A stretch of DNA of 64,000 nt, from positions 23,731,962 to 23,795,961 of the forward strand of contig CM033726.1 of assembly GCA_019671005.1 (NCBI GenBank), given 5' to 3'. The DNA comes from Hibiscus mutabilis. Taxonomy: Eukaryota; Streptophyta; Magnoliopsida; Malvales; Malvaceae. This document shows, piece by piece, positions 9,313 to 20,562 of this stretch (the stretch's first letter is position 1; every line of letters starts with the position of its first letter). Made by a program: the position numbers and the translations under genes. Below the pieces are notes generated by a model. The model saw only the letters and a list, made by a program, of their open reading frames with translations. It did no database searches and had not been told where the DNA came from.

Positions 9313-12300
9313 TGTAATACCCCAATTTTTGGGTAGTGACTAAATTGCAAAAATTTAAAAGTTGGTGGTTTTAGTTCTGTGACTAAAACATAAAAATTCA
9401 AAGTTTGGTGACAAAAGTGAAAAGTTGGGAAAAGTTTAGGGACCAACATGGTAATTTTCCCAATAATTATTTTTATGGAAAAAATGAATAGTTTATCCCG
9501 GTATAAGATTTTTGGTGGGAATCGAATTTTTGGTACGGGATTTGTGTAAAAAGCTATAAAGGGAATACGTTTCAAGAATTAATTTGGATGACTTTTCGAA
9601 CTCAGAAAATTATGAAAATTTTATGAGAGTCTTAAATAGACTAAAAGAAGATGGTGTTAAGTTTTGGGATCATTTTGATTCGATTTGGATTCGATTCTAT
9701 GCGGTATTTGAGTAAATAGGGAATAATGGCATTTTTGAAAATACCAAGATTCATTAATGGCATTTTGGTCATTTTGCCCTTACTTTTTATATTAAATTGA
9801 TTATTTTGGATAAAATAAGATAAGTGTTGTGATCCTATTGGTTATAACTAATGGGCAAATTGTTCATTACACTACTAGTGGAGATTTTTATATTTGTTTT
9901 TAAGAATAAAATGCAATTTGTCATTATTATTAATGAAGAAAAAGCTAGAAAATTTCTCCATCTTCTTCCCCCAATTTCGAAACACCATAGCAAGGTAAGA
10001 AAAAAATTTTGATTCAATTTTTAGCATGATTCAATTGGTTTTTGGTTTAAGACATGAAATAGAGAATTAATCTCCATTGAATTCTCTTTCATTTGGTATA
10101 ATTTTTGAGTAGTTTTCATGTCTATATGTTGAGTTTGGGGATTAGGGTTTATGAAGAACAAGTTTGATTTTTCATGTTTTATGGATTCTATTGATTAAAT
10201 ATGATGTTTTGATGTTGTTTCAAGCTTGCAAATAGTGAAAAATCCATGTATTATGATGTAGGATGAATTTGGGAAAATGGAAAAATTAGGGGAAACTCTT
10301 GCAAAAAATTTTATTTGAAGTGAAAATGATGTTAGAAGCTTGAATATGTTGTTTTGAGGTTCAATTCATGCTTGAATCAAAATGTAAAGTTTGGTCAAAG
10401 TGAGCTTTGGTATTCGGCTATGGTAGAAAATATTGGGAAAGTTATGGAAAATTTTCCTAAGGTTATAAATGGTGTATGGATGATTTTGTAAGCTTTAGAA
10501 AGTTATTTGGACTAATGTGGAAGTTTATAAAGTGTTGAGGATTAAGTTGTAAATTTGGGAAGTTTAGGGGTTTGGTTGTTAAGCTTGTTTTTGAAGTGTA
10601 TTGTATTGGAAAAATTAAGTTAATGTGACTAGAAGGTTGATTTTGAAGTTGTGTTAACTTTGGGGACCAATTTGACATTTCGGCAAATTCAAGGACTAGT
10701 GTGTAAATTTTTAAAGTTTGGGTCCTCAAGTGTAAAGAATAAGAAATGTAAGGTTTGGACTTGAAAATGTTGGTTGGAAATTTAAAAAAAAATCCTTAGG
10801 ACTAAAATGAATATTTTGGAAAGTTAAAGAATTATTAGGAAATATTACTCCTAATATGTATCAATGTTAGTATGATACTAACATGTACTTTGAATGGTAT
10901 GTGTTGTTAAAATGTTGTGTAGATCGTAATCAGGATAAAAGCAAGGCTGCTGATAAAGATAAAATTCAAGAGTAAGGTTGGAAGTAATAGTACAGCTTTT
11001 AGTGAGGCAAAGGTGAGTGCAATCTTATTTATTTTAATTATGATACGAGGAAGACTTGTAATAAGTCAACCTCAAATGTTGAAAGAAAATGATTTGATTT
11101 ATATTAAATGGTTTTGAATGGTTTTGTGAATGATTTCGGGTATTAACTACCCTATGCATATTTTTTATGTTAAAATTATTGATTTTGATCCATTGATATT
11201 ATTGACATGAATGAAAGGTTCATAATAGTGAATTGTGCAAAAAGCCCATTGTATGATTATTGAGAGTCTTGTTATATTGGCATGCCAAAGAGGTGGAGTA
11301 TATCGATATAATATTACTGTCAAATTACAGTAATAATACAGTGAGCTGTGTTTTACAGCTATGACCTATTGGTTAATACTGTTGTTAAGTTACGGCGGTG
11401 ATACAGTGAGTTGTGTTCTACAACTATGACCTATCGTTATTATTGATGCCGTTAAGTTACGGTAGTGTTTACATTGATACATTGACATTGATATCGATAT
11501 ATGGATTATTGTTTTATTATGGCACAACAAATTGGTTGATGTCAGCACATGTGCATACTCATCATTGACTCGCATACCATGTATTCTCATCCATAGTACA
11601 TTGGGCTATATTGAAATTGAAAGTACAATGGATCGTATTGATATAACATGTATTGTACATATATATGAATATTGAGATTTTTACAGGTTACGAAAAAGGG
11701 GAATGAATTTGATAAGTCAGTCTTTATAATTTTCAAATCCTTTTTATAGTTATATTGCACTCTATTTATTTCTAGTATTACTTTGCAAAGAAATGTTTTA
11801 ATTATTTTACATTGCCTCACTAAGTATATACTTAGCGTGTGATTGTTTCACGCGTAGATATTAAAGAGCATAAGGAGTAAGGAGCAGCAGAGGACATCAT
11901 CATATTTTGGAGAGCCGAAAATTAGTATCAGTAATACATATTTGATGTTATCTTTTGATATTACTAGTTGGCATGTATATTTATTAATGTTTTGGCTGCT
12001 CTGATATGTATGTGGTTAGAAAAGTGATAGTTTAATCATATTTTATTTACTATCTAAATGATTTGTAAATTAGGCAGTTTTAAGTAGTTTTATTAGTCAT
12101 ATGATTTAGAAATGAACTGTCTAGTTGCTGCTTAAATCTAGGTTCGAATTTAACTTAAAAATATTAGTTTTAAATTTTAAGCGAATAAGTATTCTTTTAG
12201 AAAATGGTAAATTATTTATATTTTAAAGAAATTTTTTTATTGATTTTGAAATAAGAACAATTGTATAAGTGTCATGTGACATCTCTAACTCGTATTCAGT

Positions 12301-12326
12301 GATGGATACGGGAAAGGGGTGTTACA
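9313..12326 (+). repeat. Tekay-1 3' LTR
   Basis: 3,014 bp, TGTAATACCCC...GGGGTGTTACA, paired with 1,874-4,878. It has a small local duplication (GGTTTTGAAT, near 11,107-11,122) absent from the 5' LTR. It is followed by the AAAAC target duplication (12,327-12,331) and then by copia A sequence that picks up where 1,868 left off. Confidence 0.95.
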
Positions 12327-12331
12327 AAAAC

Positions 12332-14700
12332 CCTATATCAAGATTCTTTTTCTCAAATACTTTCATTAAATGCTTTGAAAGCTCTTCATGGATTTCTAAT
12401 TTGAAGCTCTTCAGGAGTTCTAATGATATTCAAATTATCATAATGAATCTTGATCCAAGCTCATTTATAAAATACATAAGGAAATATGATCATTCTTATT
12501 GTATTTCCTCAATTAGTACTCACTAAGGCGATTATACCAAATGTGCCAAAATATAAATATTCAATGAGACATATCTAAATAAATTTTCTCAAAAATTTCC
12601 AAATGCTTTTGGCATTTTAAATCTGTCAAGGATAATTTTCCTTTTATAGGGATCCACAAAATGTTTAACTGCCAAAGTGATTGCATCCACCATGAAGTAA
12701 TTAAAATTCTTCATAAATCATAATTCAAATCGTATTTATATCTCACGACTATTTATTTGTATCTCACTTGCATTTCATCTTTAGGTGTTTGGACTACTGG
12801 TCCAAAAACTTCACTTTTGAAATGTTTAGAGCGTCTTTATTGACCAATCATTTCAATATCTATAGTTACAAGATCCTCGTTTTCTTTCTTTTCTTCCATA
12901 GAAGTATTCTATATAAAATTGTTGTCGACAATTTTTTTTCTATTTCAGTTCCATTATTTTCTCATATTGACATAACTTATCGAGATCTCTTTTCAATCTT
13001 TATTTTAGGTACCTGAAACTCTTCTAGAGTTTTATTAATAGTTATGTCTTGGGTCTCTTCAGGAGCACTCGCCTTCAATATATGACCAACTCATACTATT
13101 TTCCATTTAGGAGAATTTTGATCATTGGAACTAGTTTCAACTATCATGCTTCAGGCAAGATTTACATCCATTTGCTCTAACATGTAATTCAAATTTAGAG
13201 CATTTTAGCTGGTATATGAGACTTGATTACTCTCATTAGGTCAGTAAATATGTCTGGCAATTGACATGTAATAACATGAATTATCTTATGAACTTTTGGT
13301 TCATATACGGGGATCTATATCATGATAATTCATTTTCATTTATCCACATTATTATTATCTCCCCTGATGTTGACAAAAAGCATACCATAATTGATTCTCC
13401 AATTAATGTTTAAGAATTTAAACATAAAAGGAGACTCATAGTTAATATATATTCTCAACCCTTTTTATTTACCCATTTTGTGCATTGTGGTGGAGCAATT
13501 CAACTATATATCACACATTCAAAAATTCTAAAATGGAAAATGTATGGCTTCTGACCAAAAATCAACCATAACGGGGAGTTTATTATAACTCGTTGGCTTG
13601 ATGCGTATAAGTGCTGCTATATGTGAAATACCATGTAGATAATAAATGTTTTGTTCATATAGTTTAGCATTAAAGAGGAGGCATCCAATCAAAATTTTGT
13701 TAAACTGTTTTGTTCATAATCAATAGGCTTTGTAATAGTTATTTCAATTGATATAGCCTAAAATATAAACCCACTAGCTTTTGCAAGACGAATAGTCTAA
13801 TTGCATAATCCGAATCTTTTTCTAATCAATCTCACAAACTTTTGGTTATAAGTTGATAAAATATATGTAGATGCATCTACTAAAATCATGTAAAAATTTT
13901 CCACATTTGTGAATAAATGGGCTCATATTTCATTCAGATATGCAAGACATGCAATCTCAACTTTAGTACAAGAACTTCAAGTTCTTTTGGTAAGTGGAAT
14001 CTTAATCATATCCTTTGAGAACAAGCAACACAAGAACTTCTTGTTCTTTTAGTAAGTGGAATTTAATCAATTCCTTTGAGAACAAGCACCACAAGAACTT
14101 CAGGTTCTTTTAATAAATGTGCATATAAATCTCAATAATTTTCGCATCATTATTAATTGGGATGGTCTAACCGATCATGCCAACTATATATGTGTGTATA
14201 TATATATATATATCTTTGAATTTGTAAACTTCTAGTTCACTTGTACGTGCGTGGTACATATTTGAAAATAGAAGTTTCTTTGAAACTTGATAATACGTTA
14301 TCTACCAAAAATTGTTACTTTGAATAGGAATATATTTATCACTTTCGAAGCTTTCAATGAAAATTATTCTTTTGTAGCAATATATAGCTCTTGTAGAGCT
14401 TTCAACTGACTTTTTGGCTACCATAACTTATATTCACATTGGCTTATTTCATATGCCACTTGATAACATATGTTATCCATAATTCCCAAAGGATTATTCT
14501 AATAACTCTTATTGTTCTCTTAAAATTTCCACTTCTGATGGTGACGATATTATTATCATTAGCGATAATTACTATAATATTCACAATTATGCACTTTTCA
14601 TAATGTGCTTTCTCTCAAGAACTTATTGCTCTTCTGGAGCATCAATATTTTAAGTACTTTGAGATATAGTACTCACATTTTTCCCTTGCATTTAAATGGG
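12332..14700 (-). pseudogene. copia A integrase and reverse transcriptase
   Basis: Read leftward on the minus strand, recognisable copia pol blocks appear in several frames. From right to left I see HIAALIRIKPTSYNK (integrase, ~13,610), GLRIYINYESP (~13,430), FTDLMRVIKSHIPA (integrase to RT spacer, ~13,220), SEVFGPVVQTPKDEMQVRY (~12,800), LKMPKAFG (~12,600), WYNRLSEYL (~12,530) and DNLNIIRTPEELQ (~12,440). These follow copia polyprotein order. Stops are frequent and catalytic residues are largely lost, so this is a relic. Open frames at 12,269-12,526 and 12,768-13,016 on the plus strand are shadows. Confidence 0.75.
13969..14119 (-). repeat. three ~61-bp tandem copies inside copia A pol
   Basis: ACAAGAACTTC...GTTCTTTT...GAACAAGCA recurs at about 13,969, 14,030 and 14,091 (the third is partial). 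Each copy contains a short inverted repeat AAGAAC/GTTCTT. It probably arose by local duplication inside the decaying integrase region. Confidence 0.6.
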
Positions 14701-14918
14701 AAAATATTTCTTATGCTTCTGCTAAGCATAAATCATCACCATAGATGTATTTGATAAGTAATCATGTTAAATAAAATAAACAAATGACATAATATATATA
14801 TATATATAAATACAAAACATAAATAATTAATGCGTAAAATAAATAAACATAAAGCAAAATAAATTAAAATATCAATAATTATCTTCAAGGTTATGAGAAT
14901 AATTAGAAGATGATTTAT

Positions 14919-15107
14919 TCACTTTAGGTTTATAAGAAAATCAACAACGTCCAAATGAGTTGTACTAATATCATATTCATCATTTTCACAAACAAAATTT
15001 TCTTCTATTTTCTTTCCTTTATCATTCAGTGATTTTTGATGTTTCAACGTACGACAAGTAAGAGTCCAATGGTCTGTAACATCGCATTGGTAATAAAAGG
15101 ATTTCAT
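14919..15107 (-). pseudogene. copia A gag C-terminus with zinc-knuckle remnant
   Basis: A 62-residue minus-strand frame reads FYYQCDVTDHWTLTCRTLKH near its start and ends STTHLDVVDFLINLK. This matches the gag end of a plant copia group whose knuckle is C-x2-C-G-x-T-G-H-W-x-x-x-C, followed by an acidic stretch and THLDVADF. Here the first Cys of the knuckle is Tyr and the central Gly is Asp, so zinc binding is lost. It is a broken fragment and not a host gene. Confidence 0.75.
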
Positions 15108-16566
15108 TTTCTTAGAATGATCTTTATCACTTTAGCATCCTTATAACCCTACTTCTTGTGGGTATAAGCATTCTTAAAATGATTATCATGTCTATGACAA
15201 TGGCATCGATCGTAGCTATAAGTAATAATGTAGCATTTATTCTTCCGTTATATAATATCACATTCATTTCAGGGAATGGAGTGGAGCCAGTGGGCTTTCT
15301 AAAACCTTTTTATCGATATTGTGTCTATAGGACAATATTGTTTGCGTGAAAAGTGAAGTACGTTTTTCTAACATATCCTCACAAGTGATACTCCGACCAC
15401 AAAATTTCAATTTAATTTGAAACATTTACATAACTGAGTTTTATCCAATAACCATATAGTGAATTATCATGTTTGAATTCACTTCAGGAATGAAACTCAT
15501 CTAATAATCTCATAGAATAAACACCATGCTTGCATTCACTTTAGGGAATGCCTCCCATAAAATTTTTTGGATCAAGACAAATTTTCGTAACTTGAACTTG
15601 GGAGAAGTCTATAGTCGAGTTTTTCGACGCATAAGAATTATTGCTTTTGAGCAAATATAGACTTTATAACAGTTATGTTGTTAAATTAATCATGCTTCCA
15701 TTCACTTGAGAAAACAAAACAAATCTAAGCGAATAAACATAATCAGAGAAATATACCTCTTTAGATTTTATCTTCAGTTAATCCTTGACTTTTCTAATCA
15801 ATTTAAACATATTATGTAAAGCTTCAAATATTTTTAAAGTTCGATAACATGTCGAGAAAATATACCAAGCAATTACCGAACCAAATAGGTAATAGGTGAA
15901 TTTATCAAATCGTCATGTCTTCTACTGTACTGTGAAGAACAAGATGCACTATTGCTCATTTTTCTTAAAAAACGCATGTAATCTTGTTCCCATTGCAACT
16001 CGTTTACCATGTTGTCATTTGCTAATTTCATGGCTTTGCAACCTTCGCTCAATTTTTTTCTCTCGGTACGATGCTTAAAAAAATATTAACACGTAACAAA
16101 GATTCAAAATATTATAATAAAAGAATAATCAAACAATAGACTAAAATATATTAACTTTAATAAGAGCGATTAACCAGTCACTATATTGATATAAAAATAG
16201 GCAAAACATACCAAACTTTCCAAGCTAATTTGAATATACGATAATTGTAGCCATCAATACCAAATTGATATTCTTTTCAAGAATCGCCAACAAGAACCCG
16301 ATAGTTGAGCCAATCTCTGGCTAAAATACATACTTATCTTTGATATTGATGCCACTCTCTAGCTACACTAACACCGAGCAACCAATGATTTTTCAAAAAT
16401 TAAAAATCAATTTAAAGATCAAGAGAGAAAGATAATCGACAATTAAAATATAATTGAGGGAGAAGAACTTATCTTTGATTCATGCTAGAATGAAATTCTT
16501 TTTAGTAACTCCTTTAGGATTCGAACGACAAATACCTCGGTTGGTTAGAGTCTCGTGCTGATAACG
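15108..16566 (-). other. copia A gag N-terminal part and leader, heavily decayed
   Basis: Between the zinc-knuckle fragment and the 5' LTR no frame longer than about 60 codons survives. By position this should hold the gag body and untranslated leader. Just inside the LTR the minus strand reads CACGTTATCAGCACGAG, which fits the place of a primer-binding site but which I cannot match to a tRNA from memory with certainty. Confidence 0.5.
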
Positions 16567-16792
16567 TGTTGTGAATAAAATAACGAAGAGCAATAACAAG
16601 AACAAAGATATGGGAGTAAGAGAAAGATTTTTATTCATTCTCAATATTGAGTTGTATACAATGCTATTTCAAATCTATATTTATAGCATAAGTTGAAAAC
16701 TCTAATTCCAATGGGTATTAAACCCTAATAATAAAGTACATTGAAATCTCCTTTAATACATGGATATTCACCATAAATAAATATTCATAACA
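16567..16792 (-). repeat. copia A 5' LTR (short, 226 bp)
   Basis: Plus-strand ends TGTTGTGAAT and ATTCATAACA are near-perfect inverted terminal sequences (one mismatch), giving TG...CA on either strand. Copia A leader lies to its left and non-element sequence to its right. ACTAC (16,793-16,797) would be the target duplication, but its partner lies in the lost left end. The LTR ends about 280 bp upstream of the RPC5 start codon. Confidence 0.7.
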
Positions 16793-16925
16793 ACTACGAA
16801 TTTTAATTATTAAAATTTAAAAGGTTATGTGAGGGTGAAGTTTCAACTGTAATCTTTTAAATCCGACTATACCTTTTAGGTCGAATAAAAGGGTTACAAA
16901 CTAATTTATTTGAAAAAGTCATTAG

Positions 16926-16990
16926 CATCATTATTTCATGTGTCATTAACATCATTATTTCATGTGTCATTAACATCATTAACATCAAGA
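16926..16990 (+). repeat. 24-bp tandem repeat upstream of RPC5
   Basis: Two and a half copies of a 24-bp unit containing CATTATTTCATGTGTCATTAA (starts at 16,926 and 16,950; partial copy at 16,974). It lies in the likely RPC5 promoter or 5' leader, about 80-150 bp before the start codon. No TATA box could be assigned with confidence. Confidence 0.7.
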
Positions 16991-17072
16991 TTCAAAGTGC
17001 TAAAACCCCAAACCCTAGTCGTTGGAAACCCTAGCCTGTTACTGGAGCAACTCAGAGAAGAAAACGTGGAAA

Positions 17073-17516
17073 ATGGACCTGGATGATTTAGAACTCGACG
17101 GTTCAAGTCAGGTCAATACTCGAACCTCCAAATTCGCGCCCAGATCTTCCAAATTCGCACCCAAGGTCAAACCGGCCTCTAAGCCAAAGCCTGAACCGTC
17201 ATCCAAACAAGAGCCACAAGACTCCGCACCCAAACCCAAACCCCAACCACCACCACCACCACCAACACCTGAGGAATCAGTTTCGAAAAAGAAAGAAAAT
17301 GATGATGAGGATTTAAAGCCACTGGTTGTTGCTGAACTCAAAGCTGAACAATCTATATCAAATGGCGCGGTGAAGATGGAGATCGACGGGGAAAATAAAG
17401 AAGATGAGATCGTGACTGAAGCCAACAGAGATGAAGATCAACAAAAAGAAGAATAAGATATGGTTGTTCGCGAAATCGATGTCTTCTACACTCCTTCAAT
17501 TGCAGCCGAGACTCAG
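17073..17516 (+). CDS. RPC5: RPC5 exon 1 (N-terminal region)
   Basis: I chose ATG 17,073 (MDLDDLELDGSSQ) over the in-frame ATG at 17,022 because RPC5 proteins start with an acidic stretch followed by RFAPK-like repeats. Here those are SKFAPRSSKFAPK, then Pro/Lys/Glu-rich low complexity with a run of nine prolines. The frame meets TAA at 17,454-17,456. Directly after it, in the same frame, come VVREIDVFYTPSIAAETQ, the start of the conserved domain, and GTAATT as a splice donor. An ATG at 17,460 could in principle restart translation within the conserved region. Confidence 0.8.
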
Positions 17517-17610
17517 GTAATTGCATTATTGTTTCTTTTGTTTTCTTATTTCCCCCCGTTCTTCTCCTTTTCTCTATTTGGACCAATCTTATTCTTTAGT
17601 TGTTTTGCAG

Positions 17611-18398
17611 GTAAGGGTGAAACCTGCTAGTGGGGTAGTGGAAATTGACATGTCTGTTGATGTTGATTCAATAAATTATGACGGTGAATCCGAGAAAAAA
17701 ATGAAGATGACAAAGCAGGTTTGGCTCTAATTCTACATTTAAAGTTCAATCTATTTAATTATAGATTTCGTGGTCCTCCCCCACACACCAGAATTATGTC
17801 TGCGTGCTTTGTGTCAATCAATATTTCACATACTGCATTTGTTAATAATTTGCATCACCACATTGTTTTTGATATAATTAAACAAAATTCAATTTCCTGT
17901 ATTCCTTTGATTTGTTTGTAACCTTCTCTAGTGCTCTGAAATGTGTTTTCCAAATCAATTTTGTTTGATAAATTAATTTTGTATTGTTACTACTTTTTAG
18001 ACTTTATCTTCTTCTTGGCTGCCACCACGCCCGACTTGCTATGGCTCTGCTGCTGGAGTTTTAATGGGTGATAAGGTATGTACATCTGGTTTCTCTTGGA
18101 TGAGCTTGTTTGAGACTAGTTATATACTATTTGACATGTAAGCTTCCTGTCATTATATTGCAGCGGATACAATATTGTTCTTCAGCTGCTCTTCTTTGAT
18201 ATCTCTTGGGTGATAAGGTTATTTTTATGGTGCAGTTGTACCTAAATCCTATTCATGCAGTTGTTCAGCTCCGACCATCGTTGGAACATCTCAAGTCCAG
18301 TGTGTCAAAAAAAAAAGAACATGGTGGCTGCTGATGCAGAAGCTGCTGTTAAAGTAGAACAAAATGATGCGAAAGCACCTGGTCCATCAACCAAGCAG
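17611..18398 (+). CDS. RPC5: RPC5 exons 2-4 (Sin_N/RPC5 domain core)
   Basis: Exons 17,611-17,718, 18,001-18,075 and 18,236-18,398. They encode VRVKPASGVVEIDMSVDVDSINYD, then TLSSSWLPP...GVLMGDK, then LYLNPIHAVVQLRPSLEHLKSS, all matching the conserved order in plant RPC5. Exons 2 and 3 are multiples of three. Exon 4 is 163 nt, one too many, because of the A10 tract at 18,307-18,316; beyond it the other frame reads NMVAADAEAAVKVEQND, a plausible continuation. The intron before exon 2 is only 94 bp and contains no trace of the segment that homologues carry here. Confidence 0.8.
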
Positions 18399-18562
18399 GT
18401 TATTCCTGAATTTTGGGATATGTTTTTATGAAATTTTTAGATCGAAGGTTCAAAAAAAGGTGTCTGAAACAAACCATGCTTTTGGATCTGTTTTCAATTT
18501 CTCGTTAGAAATCTCTTTTTTATTTTCCCCTGTTATTGCCTTTCCATATTAATTCTATACAG

Positions 18563-18593
18563 AACAAGAAAATACTGTCCTCGACTGAGCAAA
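18563..18593 (+). pseudogene. degenerate duplicate of RPC5 exon 5
   Basis: This 31-bp stretch matches the start of exon 5 (18,661) except for two substitutions and is preceded by a similar flank (CATATTAATTC before both). The duplicate lacks the downstream half and the GT donor, so it is probably an unused partial tandem copy inside intron 4. Upstream AG at 18,561-18,562 could still act as a decoy acceptor. Confidence 0.75.
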
Positions 18594-18660
18594 TATTCTC
18601 CCCCTGTTAGACTTTGCATATTAATTCCGTACATGAATTCCATGTTTTATTCTGATGCAG

Positions 18661-19371
18661 AACAAGAAAACACCGTCCTCGACCGAGCAAAAAGCAGAAG
18701 ATAAAGAGGTATTATTTTCTACTTTCCTTTTATACAGCATAACTTGTACGTTATCACTTGCCAAATTAATTAGATTTGCTCATTCCCTCCTTATTTTTTG
18801 TTCCTTTCCCTCGTCTTCCCAGTGTTGGGTTCCGCTCAAGTATCATAGCTCCAAGAGTGATTTCTCTGCTCAGTATATGCATAGAATGATGGAAGAACAA
18901 AGCTGTCCAATTGAGTTTACCATGAGCCCGTATGCGTTTTACCTATTACCTGTTTATTTGTCTGCCTGTATGCTAAGAATTTGGAGAGAAGTTCAAAGTT
19001 ACTGTATTGATGCATTAATAGGCTGATTGTATATTGCTTTGAATTGTTTCTCATTATCTCTAGGTATGATTACATTGACTCCTTGTGTCCTTTACCAAGC
19101 AGCAGCAATAAATCACAAGGTCCTTCCAGAAGGTATGGTTACCCTTCTAGTTTGTTTCTAGCTTCCATAGGCGTACGACTCAGAATCTGCAATTTGGTAT
19201 ATGTATGTTACTTGCTAATGTGTTTGATATGTTCATAGCTTTATTCGGTGGTTGAAAATGCATCGTCAGCCTGTTCTTTATGTTTAATGATTTAAAGACC
19301 TTGAGTTTGTTTATTTCAGGTTTTTGGTTTCAATTCCACTGGAAGAACGTTTGAAGACATTACTGACTAAG
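18661..19371 (+). CDS. RPC5: RPC5 exons 5-8
   Basis: Exons 18,661-18,708 (NKKTPSSTEQKAEDKE), 18,823-18,929 (WVPLKYHSSKSDFSAQYMHRMM...FTMSP), 19,064-19,132 (YDYIDSLCPLPSSSNKSQGPSRR) and 19,320-19,371 (FLVSIPLEERLKTLLTK). Phases agree across all joints (0, 2, 2, 0). These blocks form the second half of the conserved RPC5 domain. The open frame 18,655-19,026 spans exons 5 and 6 together with intron and should not be read as one protein. Confidence 0.85.
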
Positions 19372-19807
19372 GTCTGTTCAACTTGAGCTTCCATTTTGTC
19401 TTTTTCAGTGTGTATGCTGTCTGCATGGTTTGGCTGCTTTCAGATATAGTAAATAAAAGGATGAAGTTTTACACCCCAAAATTTAACACTGCAGACCGTG
19501 TCTACCTTTAACATTTTCCATATATCCCTAAGAACTTAAGCTTTTAGCTGACATGCATCTTTACTTTAATGCTTTTGTTGCCTGAAGTTAGGATCATGAT
19601 CTTATAATGTAGTGTTTTATTTGAATTAAGAATGCTATAAATCTTGCATTTCTTTTCACATATTTAAATTCTGTCTTGGAAAAGAAAGATAAAGGTTTTG
19701 ACTATTAAATTTGACCTTGTTTGCCAAGTCTTGGTAAGGATTATGAAATCCATAATATAACGTTTTATCCCATATAATCTTTCCGACTCCTTTTCTTCTC
19801 TTGATAG

Positions 19808-20413
19808 GGACCATCTTTACACCGGTTCAGCGCTCTCAGATCCTTTGCTGAAGAGGTCCCAATTGAAGAATTCTTTGAGGTCCTTCAGAGGCATGCTCTA
19901 TTAGTGCAGGGACTCTGGGTTCCTAAGAGTTCGTTATTATTTCCGGACAATCCGTCTAAATCTTTAGCCAGAGACTACGTGCTTCTCTTATTTAGCAAAA
20001 ACCCATTAATAAGCTTTTCAGAAGTAGATGCCCTTTCCACAAGTCGCAAAGAAGAAGTGAAAGGCATTCTGAACATTTTAGCCGTAAAAAGGATGGCCTT
20101 CAAGGATTGGAAGTTAAAATGGGATGCTGATAACAAATTCAAAAAGGAATATCCAGATATTGTTAAAAATCAAGAACAGAAATGGAAAGCTGGAGAACAC
20201 AATGTAATTACTCATATTTGTCGAGGTGCAAAAGGTGGCCCTAGTAGAACAAAGCCTGGCACAGTCATAAAGCCAGAAAAAAACAGTGAACTCTGATAAA
20301 GTTGCAAGAAAGGTTGCACCTGGAGCACAAGCTGGTAGGACAATGTCTAATGAAACTCGAGAAGCTATATCAAAGGCACTGAAAAAAGTGTTTCAAACTT
20401 ACAAAGTTTGCAG
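19808..20413 (+). CDS. RPC5: RPC5 exon 9 (large central exon)
   Basis: Starts GPSLHRFSALRSFAEEVPIEEFFEVLQRHALLVQGLWV after a TAG acceptor and continues SLLFPDNPSKSLARDYVLLLFSKNPLISF..., then a helical region with MAFKDWKLKWDAD. It includes a winged-helix-like segment typical of the plant and animal RPC5 extension that yeast lacks. The exon is 606 nt, where 3n+2 is expected from its phases. The extra base sits in the A7 tract at 20,277-20,283, after which the direct frame stops at 20,294-20,296; the shifted frame continues SDKVARKVAPGAQAGRT to the donor at 20,414. Confidence 0.85.
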
Positions 20414-20562
20414 GTAGATTTTTAGAGGCTTTAACCATAGACATTTCAACCCGACAATTGCTCCAGTCATTTCATCCTATATTGAACATGTAAACCTTGA
20501 TTTTTTTTTTATGCTGATGAAAGTTTCTTTAAATTCTGTTGCCACTGCTTGTTTGTTTATAG

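Larger units (their letters stand above)
1874..12326 (+). mobile_element. Tekay-1: Ty3/gypsy chromovirus (Tekay/Del type), near full length
   Basis: A 10.45-kb element with two ~3-kb LTRs, a tRNA-iMet primer-binding site, gag-protease-RT-RNase H-integrase in gypsy order, a chromodomain-like C-terminus and a polypurine tract. It is flanked by identical AAAAC duplications at 1,869-1,873 and 12,327-12,331. LTR length and domain order fit the Tekay/Del lineage of plant chromoviruses. The coding part carries many stops, several frameshifts and a deletion in integrase, so it cannot make its own enzymes. I count six differences in the first ~150 bp of the two LTRs, which points to a fairly recent insertion. 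Confidence 0.95.
1536..16792 (-). mobile_element. copia A: old Ty1/copia element, minus strand, split by insertions
   Basis: Pieces of one element can be followed leftward: 5' LTR (16,567-16,792), gag with a decayed zinc knuckle (14,919-15,107), integrase and reverse transcriptase (12,332-14,700), then, across the gypsy insertion, the end of reverse transcriptase and RNase H (1,536-1,873). The reading order is the copia order (gag, integrase, RT, RNase H). It is cut at 1,536 by copia B, so its 3' end and 3' LTR are not visible. Stops and frameshifts are dense throughout, so it is the oldest layer of this nest. Confidence 0.75.

Noticed and set aside
17521..17730. 69-codon frame starting in RPC5 intron 1
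   Set aside because: Starts in a pyrimidine-rich intron; only its middle part corresponds to exon 2.
18655..19026. 123-codon frame in the RPC5 locus
   Set aside because: Spans exon 5, intron 5, exon 6 and intron 6; splice sites and homology support separate exons instead.
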